Assembly: GCA_963556495.2 (NCBI GenBank)
Contig: OY747715.1
Coordinates: forward strand, 17,046,239 to 17,110,238
Reading direction: 5' to 3'
Length of the DNA stretch: 64,000 bases
Source of the DNA: Valencia hispanica
Taxonomy: Eukaryota > Chordata > Actinopteri > Cyprinodontiformes > Valenciidae
Made by a program: the position numbers and the translations under genes. The notes beneath the pieces were generated by a model that was given only the letters and a program-made list of their open reading frames with translations, ran no database searches and was not told where the DNA came from. This document shows, piece by piece, positions 45,844-58,019 of the stretch (positions are counted from its first letter, which is position 1; each line of letters starts with the position of its first letter).

Positions 45844-48553
45844 CTGAATAAAACTTTTATAATGAATGACCTAATTTTAGACCATAATTTTCATTGTTTA
45901 TTTTTAACCGAAACATGGCTGAGTGCAGATGCCCCTGCTGTTCTTACAGAGGCCACCCCACCAAATTTTAACTTCATGTATACAACGAGGAGTTGCAAAA
46001 GGGGAGGCGGAACTGCTTTTATTAGTTCATCAATGCTTTTTGCTAAACATGTTTTATTTGATGACTTTAGCACTTTTGAATATACTGCAACTGTTTTTAG
46101 GACTCCTCAGATTTTATGCGTCACAGTTTATAGGCCTCCTAAAAAGAGTGCACTTTTTATTCAAGATTTTTCAGTTTTTATCAATTTTGCACAACTCTTA
46201 TGAAAGAATAATTTTAGCTGGTGATTTTAATCTACATATAGATAACATCTTAGATCCTTTATCTACATAATGTTTTAAATAGTTTGGATATTATTGATTT
46301 TAGTCAACATGTCATGCAGCCTACTCACAACAGAGGACACACCCTGGACTTGGTAATCACGCATGGCCTGTCCACCAGTGTGTCCTCTCTTGTTGACTTG
46401 GCTGTCTCTGACCACTACTGTGTGTTTTTTAATATCACCAGTTTTATACAGCAGGAGACCTCTGTGAGAACTGTTAGGAAACGTAATCTAACCCCTGAAG
46501 AAGCTGCAGGTTTTCTGGAAGTCTTTCAAAAGATTCCTCCTATTGTTTTACCTGCTCCCTGTGATTTTATTGTCAGTAATTTTAACAGTAGGCTTCAATC
46601 TGCTCTTGACCTGCTGGCTCCACTTAAAGTTGGAAACACATACTCAAAACTTACAATACAATGGAGAAACGAAGACCTTAAAAGATTAAAAAGGAGCTGC
46701 AGGGTGGCAGAGAGAAAATGGAGGAAAAATAAAATCACAATAAATCATCAAATGTACATCACACGTCTCAAAGCATATAACGCTGGAAGAAATTCAAGAA
46801 ATACATACTTTTCCAGAATCATCTCACAACATAAAATAATCCCAAAATTCTGTTTTCCACTATCGACAACATTTTTAACCGTACTGCTAATGCATATCAG
46901 AATACCCCCTCAAACAATCTTTGTGAGGAGTTTGCAGACCACTTCAGAGGGAAGGTAGACGCCATCAGATGTAATATTTTATCTTCTCAGAGTAACATGG
47001 TTTTAGACAAATCTGAAAATGTGTCTTTACCAGTGGAAATGCTGGACAGTTTTGTCCTGGTGGAAGCTGGGACTCTTGATAAAGTTTTCTCCTCAGTGAG
47101 GCCCACCACATGTGTTTCAGACCCAATTCCAACCTTGTTTTTTAAGCAATTTTATGAATGTTTCAGAGACGAGATTTTAACCATGAGTTGCTCCTTTCAG
47201 ACGGGGGTCTTTGGTGCTGCCTTTAAAAGGGTGGTAGTGAGGCCCCTGCTGAAGAAGAACAATTTAGATTTTAATGATTTTAACAATTACCGACTGGTAT
47301 CTAACCTATCCTTTTAAAGCAAAGTTTTAGAAAAGCTTGTTTTAATTCAACTTAATGATTTTATTAACGTTCATAATGTCCTAGAGAAATTTCAGTCTGG
47401 TTTTAGGGTCAACCACAGCACAGAGACGGCCCTTCTGAAGATTTTAAAGGATTTTAGATTAAACTACGATGCCCAGAAGGTGACAGTGTTGGTTTTACTT
47501 GATCTAAGTGCTGCCTTTGATACAGTAGACCACACTGTTAAAACAGATTGGCCTTTCTGGTGCTGTTCACAAATGGTTTACATCCTATCTCTCAGACAGG
47601 ACTTTTATTGTAAGTCTAGATACCTGCTCCTCTAAGGTCCACAAGATCACATGTGGTGTGCCCCATGGCTTAATTTTAGGCCCGGGGCTTTTTAACATCT
47701 ATATGCTCCCTCTTGGCAGTATGCTAACGATACACAGTTGTACAGCTCCATGTTTGCCAATGACACACGGCCAATGGATGCACTTTTAAACTGCATTTTA
47801 GACATAAAATCCTGGATGGCAAAAAACTTTCTCCAGCTCAATCAGGACAAAACTGAAGTTTTAGTCATCGGTCCTGAGGCTCAGAGAGAGAAACTTTCAC
47901 CAAAACTACAATCATTGTCTTTTAATCCTTCTTTACAAGTGAAGAACCTGGGCGTGATTTTTGACTCTGAGCTGGCTTTTGTCCCTCACATTAAAAATGT
48001 TACTACAATAGGTTTTTATCAACTAAAGAACATTGCCAGAGTCTGCCCCATTCTTTCACAGGGCAACATGGAGACACTGATGCATGCTTTTATCAGCAGT
48101 AGACTTGATTACTGTAATGCCCTGCTTTCTGGTCTTCCCAAAAAGAGTATGTCAGGTTTACAACTTCTACAAAATTCAGCAGCCCATGTCCTGACAAAGA
48201 CCAGGAGGTGGGAGGACATTGCACCCGTCTTAAAATCACTACATTGGCTTCCCGTGTGTCTTAGGATCGATTTTAAGGTTCTTTAAATGGTTTTTAAGTG
48301 TCTTAATGGTCATGGGCCTTCTTATCTTTCAGAACTGTTTTTACCATGTGAACCTTTGTGTTCTCTGCGCTCCTTTGGCAGCCGTCTCCTTGTCATCCCA
48401 AAAGTCAGGACACATACTAATGGTGAGGCGTCTTTCCAGTTTTATAGCGCTCACCTCTGGAACAGGCTGCCGGAGGACCTCAGGGCTGCAGAGAATGTTT
48501 ATGTTTTTAAGACCAGGCTCAAGACTCACCTTTTTAGCCTAGCTTGTAATTGA
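45844..48553 (+). pseudogene. L2 ORF2p pseudogene (endonuclease + RT)
   Basis: Endonuclease blocks: FLTETWLS, CKRGGGTAF, VYRPPKK, LAGDFNLH (read in a second frame), THNRGHTLDLVIT and AVSDHYCVFF. RT blocks: [35 protein letters not shown], then YANDTQLYSS where the catalytic YADD should be. The C-terminal part is readable in two frames (47738-48286, 48287-48553). It is broken by at least four frameshifts or stops (near 46200, 46958, 47317 and 48286). Enzymatically dead. It would have nicked DNA and primed cDNA synthesis from the L2 3' tail. Confidence 0.85.
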
Positions 48554-49155
48554 TTATTATTTATTAGTATCTGCTTAACTGCTCTCCATGTTTTACCTGA
48601 TTAAACTTGATCAATGTTTTACACTAAATGATTCAAATTTTATCAGTGTCAAAATTTTATCAGTGTTTTTCTATTTAATCTCATACTTATCTACTCTTTG
48701 TTTATATATTTTAACCAGTTATTTTAATCTATCTTCCAGTGTTTCCTCTGTGGGAGCCCTCTACCTCGGGAGCGGTGGTTCGGCTGTGGCTGCCTTGGTA
48801 CTCTCCAGGTGGAGCTTGGGTGGAGGTGGGGGTCTCAGCCTTCTCACCACTGTGCGCCCTGGGCCGGTGCCTCGGCTGTTGCTGTCAATCTGCTGCTGCC
48901 GATGCAAATGGCTCCCCTGTCGGCATTTCCTTACCCGGTACATCCGTACTCGGCCCAGTGTCCTTGTTTACTGTTGCTTTTAAGTGTGTGCGTGCATGGG
49001 AGATGAGGGGGTGGGGGGGGGGGGGGTGGGATAACTGTGATCATGTCTTTATTCTGGGGGGGGGGGGGGTATCTGGGGTCCTTTTGATATGTAAAGCACT
49101 TTGAGAAGCAATTTTGTATGAAAAGCACTTCATAAATAAAGTTTGATTTGATTTG
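45844..49155 (+). mobile_element. L2-clade LINE, 5'-truncated, 7-bp TSD
   Basis: Inserted in the Tc1 between aaatgtg copies at 45837-45843 and 49156-49162. It begins inside the endonuclease, runs through RT, and has a 3' UTR of about 600 bases with G runs (49011-49027, 49059-49070) and the tail 'gtaaagcactttgagaagca' then TTTGATTTGATTTG. It is the best copy of this family in the window. Confidence 0.88.
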
Positions 49156-49697
49156 AAATGTGACCCTTATAGAAAAGTGACAAGAAGAAAGCCATTGGTG
49201 AAAGAAGGCACATATGTACAACCTGCGCTGTGAATGGTTTAGATCAACGCATACTCCAGATTATAACTGGCAAATGAAATTCCTGAACTACATGTAATTG
49301 AGGATTTTTGACAAAACTTAAAAATGGTTGTTCACAAATGTTATCTAAGTTGGCTGATCTTGAGCCATTTTGTGAAAAATGGTCAGAAATGTCCCCTTCT
49401 AGATGTGCAAAATTGCTTGAACCATGCATTTAACAAATGTCAGCACAACAGCAAAAGCAAAGCAAAAAAGTGGTTCAACAAATGTTAACTGAGTGACTTA
49501 ATACAGTTGCAAGTTACATGTTTTTAAAAATTTTATATGGGAGAAATTATGAAAATCTTTTTTCAGTATTCTTCCACTTAACAATTATGCACTACTTTAT
49601 TTGGTCTATAATACAAGATCCAATAAAACAAATTGAAGTGTGTGGTTGTAATGTGACAAAAAGCGAAAGGGATATGAATACTTCTGTAAGGTACTGT

Positions 49698-50604
49698 ACA
49701 TCAAAAGAGCAAACTTTCTTACTTTGTTGCACACATTCCACATTCAAATGGCTGTCACAGATTTTTGATGTGTTATGTTCTCAAATGACTCTCCATTGAT
49801 CATTTTGACATGAGACACGGGATGACATGTAAACCCAGCTGTAAGTTTAAAATTACTTTTATCCCTTGCAGAGACCAGTGAATGTAAGGATCCTATACTC
49901 ACACTTTGGCTATTTACAATTTTGTTTTTACATATTTTAGTTTAAATGTCTTTTTATTCCCTTTTTGTTGATAACTAAAATCTTCTACCTCTCACCAGAT
50001 TTGTATTTTTTTCTTCATGCTCTGTACCTTCAGCTTTACACCTTTAAGTGTGCCCTATCTCTGCCATTTAATTTTATGCTTGTACTCATCACCCATAATG
50101 TCTGTCATGGCGCTTGGCTTTGACCTTTACTTGACTATTTCTTTCCCTGACCTACAATTTCCCTTTGAGCAAAGATACATTCAGATAACTATTTAATGTA
50201 TGAAAGGCCCAAAAGCTCATTAGTCATGAAAATGCTGTGCAGAAACTTCAGCAATGTTCTGGAGAGGTGCCAGGGAAGAATGCAAATGTGAGCAGGTGTC
50301 AGTTCTGACTTTTAGCTGCTCCCCAGTGACATTTTGGACCAAAGCCATGCCAGATGTGATGGCTGTTAATCTTTCAGTACATTTGCTTTGACTGTGTGAG
50401 TATTGTGCTTTATTGATAGGCTTAAATGCACAGTGCTTATACATAAACAAAATGGAGTACCATATGCCTCCTACCATGTGCTTTTTTGATTTTCAACATT
50501 TCCTAACATTTTCAAGGAAGACTGACTCAAACAGCAAACACAAATTCCAGAGCCCTCTCTATGTCTGCTGTCTTACAGTGACTCTCTCGCTGCTCCTTAA
50601 TTAG
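49698..50604. other. Unassigned region
   Basis: No gene or repeat recognised. Frames at 49518 and 50220 carry no domain. Confidence 0.4.
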
Positions 50605-51000
50605 GAGTTTATTTATTTAGGGTTTTGAGACCAAAGACTGGATGACTCTTTGCCAAGCACATGGAGAGGACATCAATGCCATGGCTGAGTGTGTGACTGA
50701 CTATATAAACTTCTGTGTGGACAGCATTATCCCCACCAGAAAGGTGAGATGCTTCCCTAATAACAAACCCTGGATCACCAGTGACTTGAAGGAACTGCTA
50801 AACAAGAAAAAAGAGCCTTCGGGGAGGGAGATAGGGAATTATTGAGGAGTATACAGAAGCAACTTAAGGTCAAGATCAGAGACAGCAAGGAGGCATACAG
50901 GAAGAAGCTGGAGAGCAAACTACAGAGGAAAATTATCAGAGATGTCTGGTCAGGAATGAAAAATATCACACAGGCTTTAGGCACAGGAAGGATTGGATAG
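50605..51000 (+). pseudogene. Rex1-like ORF2, linker region
   Basis: The frame 50642-50845 reads CQAHGEDINAMAECVTDY, INFCVDSIIPTRKV and FPNNKPWITSDLKELLNKKK, the conserved segment between endonuclease and RT in Rex1/CR1 elements. It then shifts frame (EEYTEAT-type residues, KLENKLQRKIIRDVW). The protein is incomplete and frameshifted. It continues after the L2-B insertion. Confidence 0.75.
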
Positions 51001-51337
51001 ATGGATGTCTGGACAGAGCCACATTCTTCAACGGGTTCAGTTCAGGAACTAGCTGAGCATCCTCCTCTTCTGTCCCCAGCCAAACAGACATCCCACTCTC
51101 CTCTGATCAACAGCTTTCCTGTTACACCTCGGATGTTTTATCCGAAGTCTCGCTGTCTGCTGAAGGAGGAGCAGCTGCTCTCTGTCTCTCTCCAGATCCG
51201 TTCACTTATTTTCTTTTCTGTTTGCTTTTCTTGTTTTCCTTCTTAACCTTTTCTTAGTTACTTTATTTTCCCAGCCCCTGGAGTTACTGTATTGGACCAG
51301 ATCTCTTCTTGGATTACTTTTCTATGGACTTATCAAC

Positions 51338-51667
51338 ATGGCTTTTTGCTCAGCTGAGGATTTTGAAAAACTGCCCCACAGAATTGAGGGCATTGAAACG
51401 AAGCTACGTCGTCTGGAAATTAATTTTGATCTCCACGCTGATTATGGACAAAATGACACAACTTTACCTTTACCTTTGAATACAAACAGCCCTGTGTTAC
51501 ATAGGTCTAACCGTGTCACAGAGACTCCCTACAGGCGTCTGAGCGGCAGAACTCCGCACTATAATGAAAACTGGCCAGCTTTAAAACGCATGAAATCAAC
51601 CCCAGCCCGTTCTCCGAGGAAGAAAAAACAAAAGAAACTCCGACACAGAGAAACCTCTGAACCCTGA
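51338..51667 (+). pseudogene. L2-B ORF1, N-terminal part
   Basis: 109 codons beginning MAFCSAEDFEKLPHRIEG, with a likely short coiled coil (IETKLRRLEINFDL) and then a basic, Ser/Pro-rich region (KRMKSTPARSPRKKKQKK) suited to RNA binding. It ends in TGA at 51665-51667. The next piece is in another frame and that frame is open upstream through the A-rich run at 51620-51645, so a one-base indel there probably split ORF1. Confidence 0.6.
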
Positions 51668-51686
51668 ACTGCCGCTTCTGCTAAAA

Positions 51687-52649
51687 GTGAACAAAAGGTT
51701 TCAGCCAAAAACAAGAGATATTTCTCCACCTGGAATCCCGCTGAAAAACAGATTCGCAGCCTTGAGTTCCCCGAAAGATGACGCATCCCCCGGGACCAGT
51801 CAAAGCCACCAGGAGAAACCCAGCCGCATCAAACAGACACATAACAAAGTAAGAGCGCCCCCAGCAAAGACTGTTATCATACAAGACCGATCAATTAATG
51901 GAATTGAGGCTTTTTGTAGCAAGAATACCAAAGTTTATAGCTGCTACAAAAATACAGTGAGAGAAATATCAGAAAAAATCCCTAAAATCTTGGACCAACA
52001 TCCTGCTTTGGAAAAGCTCGTCATTCACGCTGGATCAGCAGATATCGCGATGAGACAATCAGAGATTCTGAAGAGAGACTTTTCTGATCTCCTACAGAGA
52101 CTTGATGGACTTAACGTAAACATCCTCATCAGCGGACCAGTCCCTGAAGGGAATGATGAAAGATTTAGCAGACTCCGCATGCTCCATAAATGGTTGAAGA
52201 AACAATCAGCTGAGAAGGCGTTCACATTTATTAATAATTTCAAAGTATTTGGAAGTGCGAATCATCTGTTCAAAGCAGGAATGCGCTATTTGAACAGGTC
52301 CGGAGTAAGGCTGTTAGCAGCCAACATTTTTTCTTATCAACATCAGAAAGCAAAACACTTGCTCCCAAAAGCTGACCTTGAGGCCCCCATGGATATCAGA
52401 GAACAAAAACAGCAAGTCATGATGACACCACAGGACCGAACAGATAAACAACCATCAGAGATTAAGTCTTCATCTTCCTGTGACTCAGCCACATCAAATG
52501 AGTCCCCATTTAGAAACTTTACAGACAGACTGAATGAGCAAATCAAATTTGGGACACAATTAACACCTAAACTTAGACTACACCAAACGCCTGGGACTAG
52601 TGTCCATAAGCCTGGGAGCTTCCCCCCACTGATTATTACAGATATCTGA
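51687..52649 (+). pseudogene. L2-B ORF1, SGNH-esterase-like part
   Basis: 320 codons. Residues about 61-210 fit the esterase-like (SGNH/GDSL) domain known in ORF1 of CR1/L2 LINEs: a first strand TVIIQDRS, then LVIHAGSADI, then ILISGPVPEG, with helices between and RLLAANIF at the end. The catalytic pattern is altered: the GDS box reads QDRS (66-69), the Asn of the third box is Ala118, and the last box (KAGMRYLN) lacks the Asp and His. It ends just before ORF2 begins. It is probably an RNA- or membrane-associated factor of the LINE. The start codon is uncertain because of the upstream frameshift. Confidence 0.75.
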
Positions 52650-52652
52650 TAT

Positions 52653-55646
52653 TTGAGGGAACCGGGCAATAAATCCACGACTACCGTCTCCCAGAATTCA
52701 CCCGGCACCCCTGAGGCTATATCAGTGATTATCAGCAGCAGGAAACATAAACCGTTAACCACATGCTCTCATATTAAACAAAATCTCAAATTGATAACCT
52801 GTCAGAAGGTTCAGCTGCCCATCATCACAATACTTAAGTTAGCTTTATTAAACATTAGATCTCTATCCGGGAAGTCTTTTCTTATCAATGACTTCATCAC
52901 TGAGCATAATTTACACGCCCTTTTTTTATCAGAAACTTGGCTAGATGAAAATAACGAAACAACTTCATTAATAGAATCCAGTCCTCCAAATTATAATTTC
53001 TTAAGCGAGAACAGAAAACACAAACGAGGCGGAGGTGTAGCCACCATCTTTCACAACTCAATGAACTTTAAAAAGGTAACTCTGGGCATGTTTGATTCTT
53101 TTGAATACCTAGCCACCCAGATAAATGAGCCTAACAAAGCGTTATTTCTAAGTTTATATAAACCACCAAAACTTAACTCTAACTTCTTTAATGATTTCAA
53201 TGACCTTCTTTCTGTAATATGTATCGACTATGACCAACTAATCATCGTGGGGGACTTTAACATCCATACCGACAACCCCCAAGATAGACAAGCAAAAACG
53301 TTAGATGATACTCTCCACAACTTCGGACTGATCCAGCATGCCCAACAACCAACACACAATAAAGGACACACTCTGGACTTAATTATCAGCAAAGGTTTAA
53401 ATATTTCTGACATCTCTGTAATTAATATTGCATTATCTGACCATTTCTGTATTTTCTTTCAAAGTACCATCTCTGCTAAATTATCCAGCCACAGTAAGAC
53501 CACTATAAAAAAGCGTTTTCTAGGGGACAGTTCAGTAGAAACCTTTAAACGTATTTATCCTTCCACCACATCCCCCTCATCTCCCAACTCAAACTCAGAA
53601 AATAAGTTGGTAGATAATTTCCTTGCGAAAATCTCAGACATCATGGATTCCATTGCTCCAACTAAAGTGAAAGTAGTCTCAGGTAGAAAGAAGTCTCCGT
53701 GGACAAGTAATCCACTGGTACGTAGTGAAAAAAGAGAGTGTCGATGAGCCGAGAGAAAATGGCGGAAAACTCGACTCCAGGTTCACTGTGAGATCTACAA
53801 AGAGAGACTGAATACATATCAGCTAACTATAAAAGATGCTAGGGAATCGTTCTTTCCTGAAATCATCAACAGAAACATTAATAACCCACAGACTCTATTT
53901 GCAACAGTGGAAAGACTAACTAATCCTTTAGTGACAGTAGCCCCTGAACTAAACTCTACCAGGGCCTGCAATGAATTTGCCAGCTTTTTCACTGAAAAGA
54001 TTCTAACAATTAGACGGTCAATCTGTACCTTAATATCGAACCCACAACCAGTGCCATCCCCAATCAACAACAATGTAGAGAAAATGTCTGAATTCCACGA
54101 ATTAAACCAGAACAGCCTTGAAAAAATCATTATCCAATTAAGCTCTTCCTCCTGCTGTCTTGATATCCTACCCACATCTTTTCTAAAGAAGGTTCTTCCT
54201 GTTATTGGTTCTGATCTTGTTCAAATAGTGAACTCATCAGTGCTATCAGGTGTCTTCCCTCAGGCTTTAAAAACAGCAGTTATTAAACCACTGCTAAAGA
54301 AGAAAAATCTGGACAACACGTTAATGCAGAACTACAGGCCAATCTCTAATCTCCCATTCATCAGTAAGATTATTGAAAAAGCTGTGTTTCAGCAGTTAAA
54401 TGGCTTCATAACAATGACAAACCGTTTTGATGCTTTTAAGTCTGGTTTCCGCGCTCACCACAGCACCGAGACTGTCCTCGTCAAAGTATTTAATGACCTC
54501 CGCATAAATACAGACTGTGGAAGAACCACAGTGCTGGTTCTTTTGGACCTCAGTGCAGCATTTGACACTGTTGATCATGATATTTTATTGGAACGACTGG
54601 AGAGCTGGGTCGGACTCTCTGGTACAGTACTTGGCTGGTTCGAGTCTTACCTAAAGAACAGGGACTTCTATGTTTCAATAGGAAACTTTTCATCAGAACA
54701 AACAGAAATCACATGTGGGGTGCCCCAGGGCTCCATCCTGGGGCCCCTCTTATTTAATATCTACATGCTCCCACTAGGCAAGATTATAGCGACCAATAAC
54801 ATTAGCTACCATAACTACGCAGATGACACTCAGCTCTACATTACAATGTCACCAGGTGACTCTGAACCCATTCAAACCCTAAATCAATGCATTGACCAAA
54901 TAAATGGATGGATGTGCCATAACTTTCTACAGCTGAATAGAAACAAAACTGAAGTGATTATTTTTGGACCCAAGGAGGAACGATCAAGAGTCAGCACACA
55001 GCTTCAATTAATACAGCTAGAAACTACTGATCAGGTTCATAACCTAGGTGTAGTAATGGACTCAGACCTGAACCTCCAGGGTCACATAAAGGCAATAACA
55101 AGGTCAGCGTTCTATCACCTGAAGAACATCTCTAGGATTAAAGGACTGATTTTGCAACACGACCTAGAAAAACTCATCCATGCGTTTATCTTTAGTCGGA
55201 TTGATTACTGCAACAGCATCTTCACAGGTCTGCCTAAAAAGTCAATCAGACAGCTGCAGCTGATCCAGAACGCTGCCGCTCGCGTCCTCACTAGAACCAG
55301 GAAAGTAGAGCACATCACCCCAGTTCTAAAGTCCTTACACTGCCTCCCTTTAGCTCAGAGAATAGACTTTAAAATACTTTTACTAGTTTATAAATCATTA
55401 CATGGCTTAGCACCAAAATATGTTGAAGACCTGTTGTCATGGTACCAACCACCAAGACCACTCAGGTCCTCCAACTCTAGCCTACTAAACATCCCTAGAC
55501 TCAGAACTAAACATGGAGAAGCAGCTTTCAGTTTCTATGCTCCCCTTATCTGGAACGGACTTCCTGATGAGTGTAGAGCTGCTGAAACTCTGAACTGCTT
55601 TAAATCGAGACTAAAAACCCATCTGTTTAGAATTGCCTTTGAGTAA
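52653..55646 (+). pseudogene. L2-B ORF2p, one nonsense codon
   Basis: One frame of 998 codons, interrupted only by TGA at 53745-53747. Endonuclease: LLNIRSLSGK, FLSETWLDEN, HKRGGGVATIF, VGDFNIHTDN, THNKGHTLDLIIS and ALSDHFCIFF, with all catalytic boxes. [36 protein letters not shown], motif [31 protein letters not shown], motif C YADDTQLY and the C-terminal [15 protein letters not shown]. Length is normal for L2. The stop lies in the linker after the endonuclease. The start is unclear; the first listed codon is TTG, four bases after the ORF1 stop, so translation may follow termination-reinitiation. Confidence 0.9.
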
Positions 55647-55845
55647 ATGCTTGATGTTATATGTATGAAATGTGTTCATGCTCTCTTGCTTTTTTTTATT
55701 TTTTCTCTTGCTTTATTGTGTATCATGTGTAATGTGTGTTTCTTTTATGTGTTTCTTTTAAATCACCAAATCATGTAAAGCACCTTGAATTACCCTGCTG
55801 TTGAAAGTGTGCTATACAAATAAAATTGCCTTGCCTTGCCTTCAC
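55647..55845 (+). other. L2-B 3' UTR and tail
   Basis: T-rich UTR, then the conserved 3' hairpin-like tail recognised by the RT. The terminal repeat is CCTTG. Confidence 0.75.
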
Positions 55846-56955
55846 CTCAGCCATGGACTCTTCTGATTCCACAAGTCTATCTTCAACCAAGTAAGGAGAT
55901 GCTGCTACCCCCTTTACTCCCCCCCTCCCATTTGTCGGTCTGCAAAAGTCAGGTGAAGAGGCAGCTGGAAAAACTGAACCAGAACAAGACTGCAGGTCCA
56001 GACGGTGTCAGCCCCAGAGTCCTGAAGGCCTGTGCAGTGCAGCTCTGTGGGATTCTGCAGCAGCTCTTCAACCTTAGCCTAACCCAGGAGAAGGTTCCCG
56101 TGTTGTGGAAGACATCATGCCTTGTTCCAGTACCAAAGAGAACTCACCCATCAGTCATCAATGACTACAGACCTGTTGCCCTGGCATCCTACATCATGAC
56201 CAACCCACTGTCATCTGGACAAAGCAGGCAGCACTGTGAGGATCATGTTCTTTGATTTTACCAGTCACACAAATCAGTCTTATTTGCTTTGTCAGAAACT
56301 CCTAAAGACACAGGTGGAGCCCTCAACAATCACCTAGATCAATGACTACCTGACAAACAGACCAGTTTGTGAGACTGAACGATTGTATGTCAAACCAGGT
56401 GGTCAGCAGCACAGGAGCACCACAGGGGACCACACTCTTACCATTCCTTTTCACTCTGTACACCTCCGACTTCCAGTATAAATCAGAGACCTGTCATCTG
56501 CAGAAATACACAGATGACTCTGCAATTGTCGGGTGTATTAGAGATGGACAAGAAGCTGAATACAGAGAGCTGGTGGACCGCTTTGTGATATGATGTGCAA
56601 ACAATCATCTTACCTTGAATGTGAACAAAACAAATGAGATGATTGTATATTTAAGAAAAAAAACAAGGTGCTGCAAATCTTCTACAAGTCTGTTGTGGAG
56701 AGTTTAATCTCTTCAGCCATCTTCAGCCATCATCATAAAAGCAAAAATATTATGGACAACCCTGAGCATCCTCTTCATGAGACTATCCTACAACAGTGTT
56801 TTCAGTTGGATGCTTCATTAGTTTCGCTGCTAGACAGACCACAACAGGAAATCCTTCCAGCTCACAGCCATCATAATCTACAGCTCCTTAAAGAATTAAT
56901 TGTATGAGTTACAACAACACTGAATTTCCCTTTGGGATCAATAAAGTATTTTTTA
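55846..56955 (+). pseudogene. Rex1-like RT and 3' end
   Basis: Visible blocks: VKRQLEKLNQNKTAGPDG, PRVLKACAVQLCGIL, VPVPKRTHPSVINDYRPV, then a frameshift, SSTGAPQGTTLLPFLFTLY, motif C as YTDDSAIVGC and IFYKSVVESLIS. Motif A is lost in a gap near 56230-56290. The 3' end carries 'aatttccctttgggatcaat'. Several frameshifts, so inactive. The fragment at 1-117 matches the segment just downstream of motif C. Confidence 0.8.
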
Positions 56956-58019
56956 ATTGAATTGAATTATATTTACCTTACAGGACACACTGTTCAAATA
57001 AGAGAGGGGTGGGGCAGGGTATGCAGAACTATCAAGATACAAGTTTGGAAGACAGTTGTCAATTAACTCTACTTTTGATAATCTAGATATATGAATCATT
57101 AAGAGGATATACAAGGACACTGCATCTGTTTGACTTTGGGATCAACATTTTAGTTGTTTTTGTATATATGCAGTGATGCAGGGTTGAGGAGATCAGATAT
57201 AATAATTCAGAATTGGCACCAGGTTGTTTTATACACACCACAAGGAGGCATGTAAAGAGGGTGATTCAAAGTACATTTTGCTATGCAAGCTCTTATAAAA
57301 AAAACTGTGCATTAGAGATTTTATTTAAATAAAGGCTTTTTTGATGAGGTAAATGTGAGGCTTCTGCATTCAATTTTGAATTCATGAGGATTCAGCTCTG
57401 TGAGGCTGTATAAAAGCACTGAAAAGTATAGACAGACTTTCCTTAGGGGTTGCTATGGTTACAGCCAAGGAGATATCTCTCAAATAGCAGTCATCAAACA
57501 TGCAATATCATCAGACCCCCATCGATCCTATGATGCTTTCAAAGCACATCTTTGCCTACCTTCGCTGAATATTTCCAAGTTTTGGACCATAACATTTGCA
57601 GTCCAAAGTTCAGTGGATGCAACCAAACAACAATCTGTCTCTCTGCTGCTTCACTGACCAGCCACATGGCTTAAAACATAAACGGTGACCAAAGGTTATT
57701 TGGAATAAATTGTAATAACGGATATATGCCAACCACCAGTTTCTGATTGATTCAAACACTAACCCCAGGTTCAGGGTCTATACACTACAAACACTGATTA
57801 CATTGAACTGAAATGTTTGAAACATCACAACATCAACAGTACTCAAAAGCCCTCTTTCTAGAAATCAACAGAATGATTTAACAGGAGTCCATGGAAATGC
57901 TTTGTGTCAGCAACTGTTCTTCAAAGACCAGAAACCTTTCAATCAGATCATGCAAAAGTGATACCTGAATGATCCCAGATCAATCCCTTCCTCCACATAC
58001 TGTACATGACATCAAGTTT
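56956..58019. other. Unassigned region
   Basis: A frame at 57400-57657 has no recognised domain. Parts of 57700-58019 may belong to the Tc1 relic that follows. Confidence 0.35.

Larger units (their letters stand above)
45444..49697 (+). mobile_element. Tc1-like relic split by an L2
   Basis: The left end 'taccttgcagcttttcattc' is at about 45446. The 5' part includes 'catcagacaggtcagaaata' and runs to 45843. The 3' part resumes at 49163 ('cccttatagaaaagtgacaa') and ends '...cttctgtaaggtactgta' at about 49697. The two halves fit together across the L2 with a 7-base duplication. No transposase frame survives. Confidence 0.75.
51110..55845 (+). mobile_element. L2-B LINE, nearly full length
   Basis: It contains a 5' leader, ORF1, ORF2 and a 3' end 'catgtaaagcaccttgaatt' to 'ttgccttgcc'. 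It is inserted in the Rex1-like LINE. The exact 5' edge is not resolved (51100-51250); cacctc occurs on both sides (about 51125 and 55844) and may be part of a TSD. Partial copies of the same family lie at 14001, 17364 and 42641. Confidence 0.85.
50605..56955 (+). mobile_element. Rex1-like LINE split by L2-B
   Basis: The left part (50605 to about 51110) encodes the linker after the endonuclease. The right part (55846-56955) encodes RT and the 3' end 'tttgggatcaataaagtatt' plus GAATT repeats. The L2-B lies in between. Both parts are in the expected order and strand. Confidence 0.75.
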
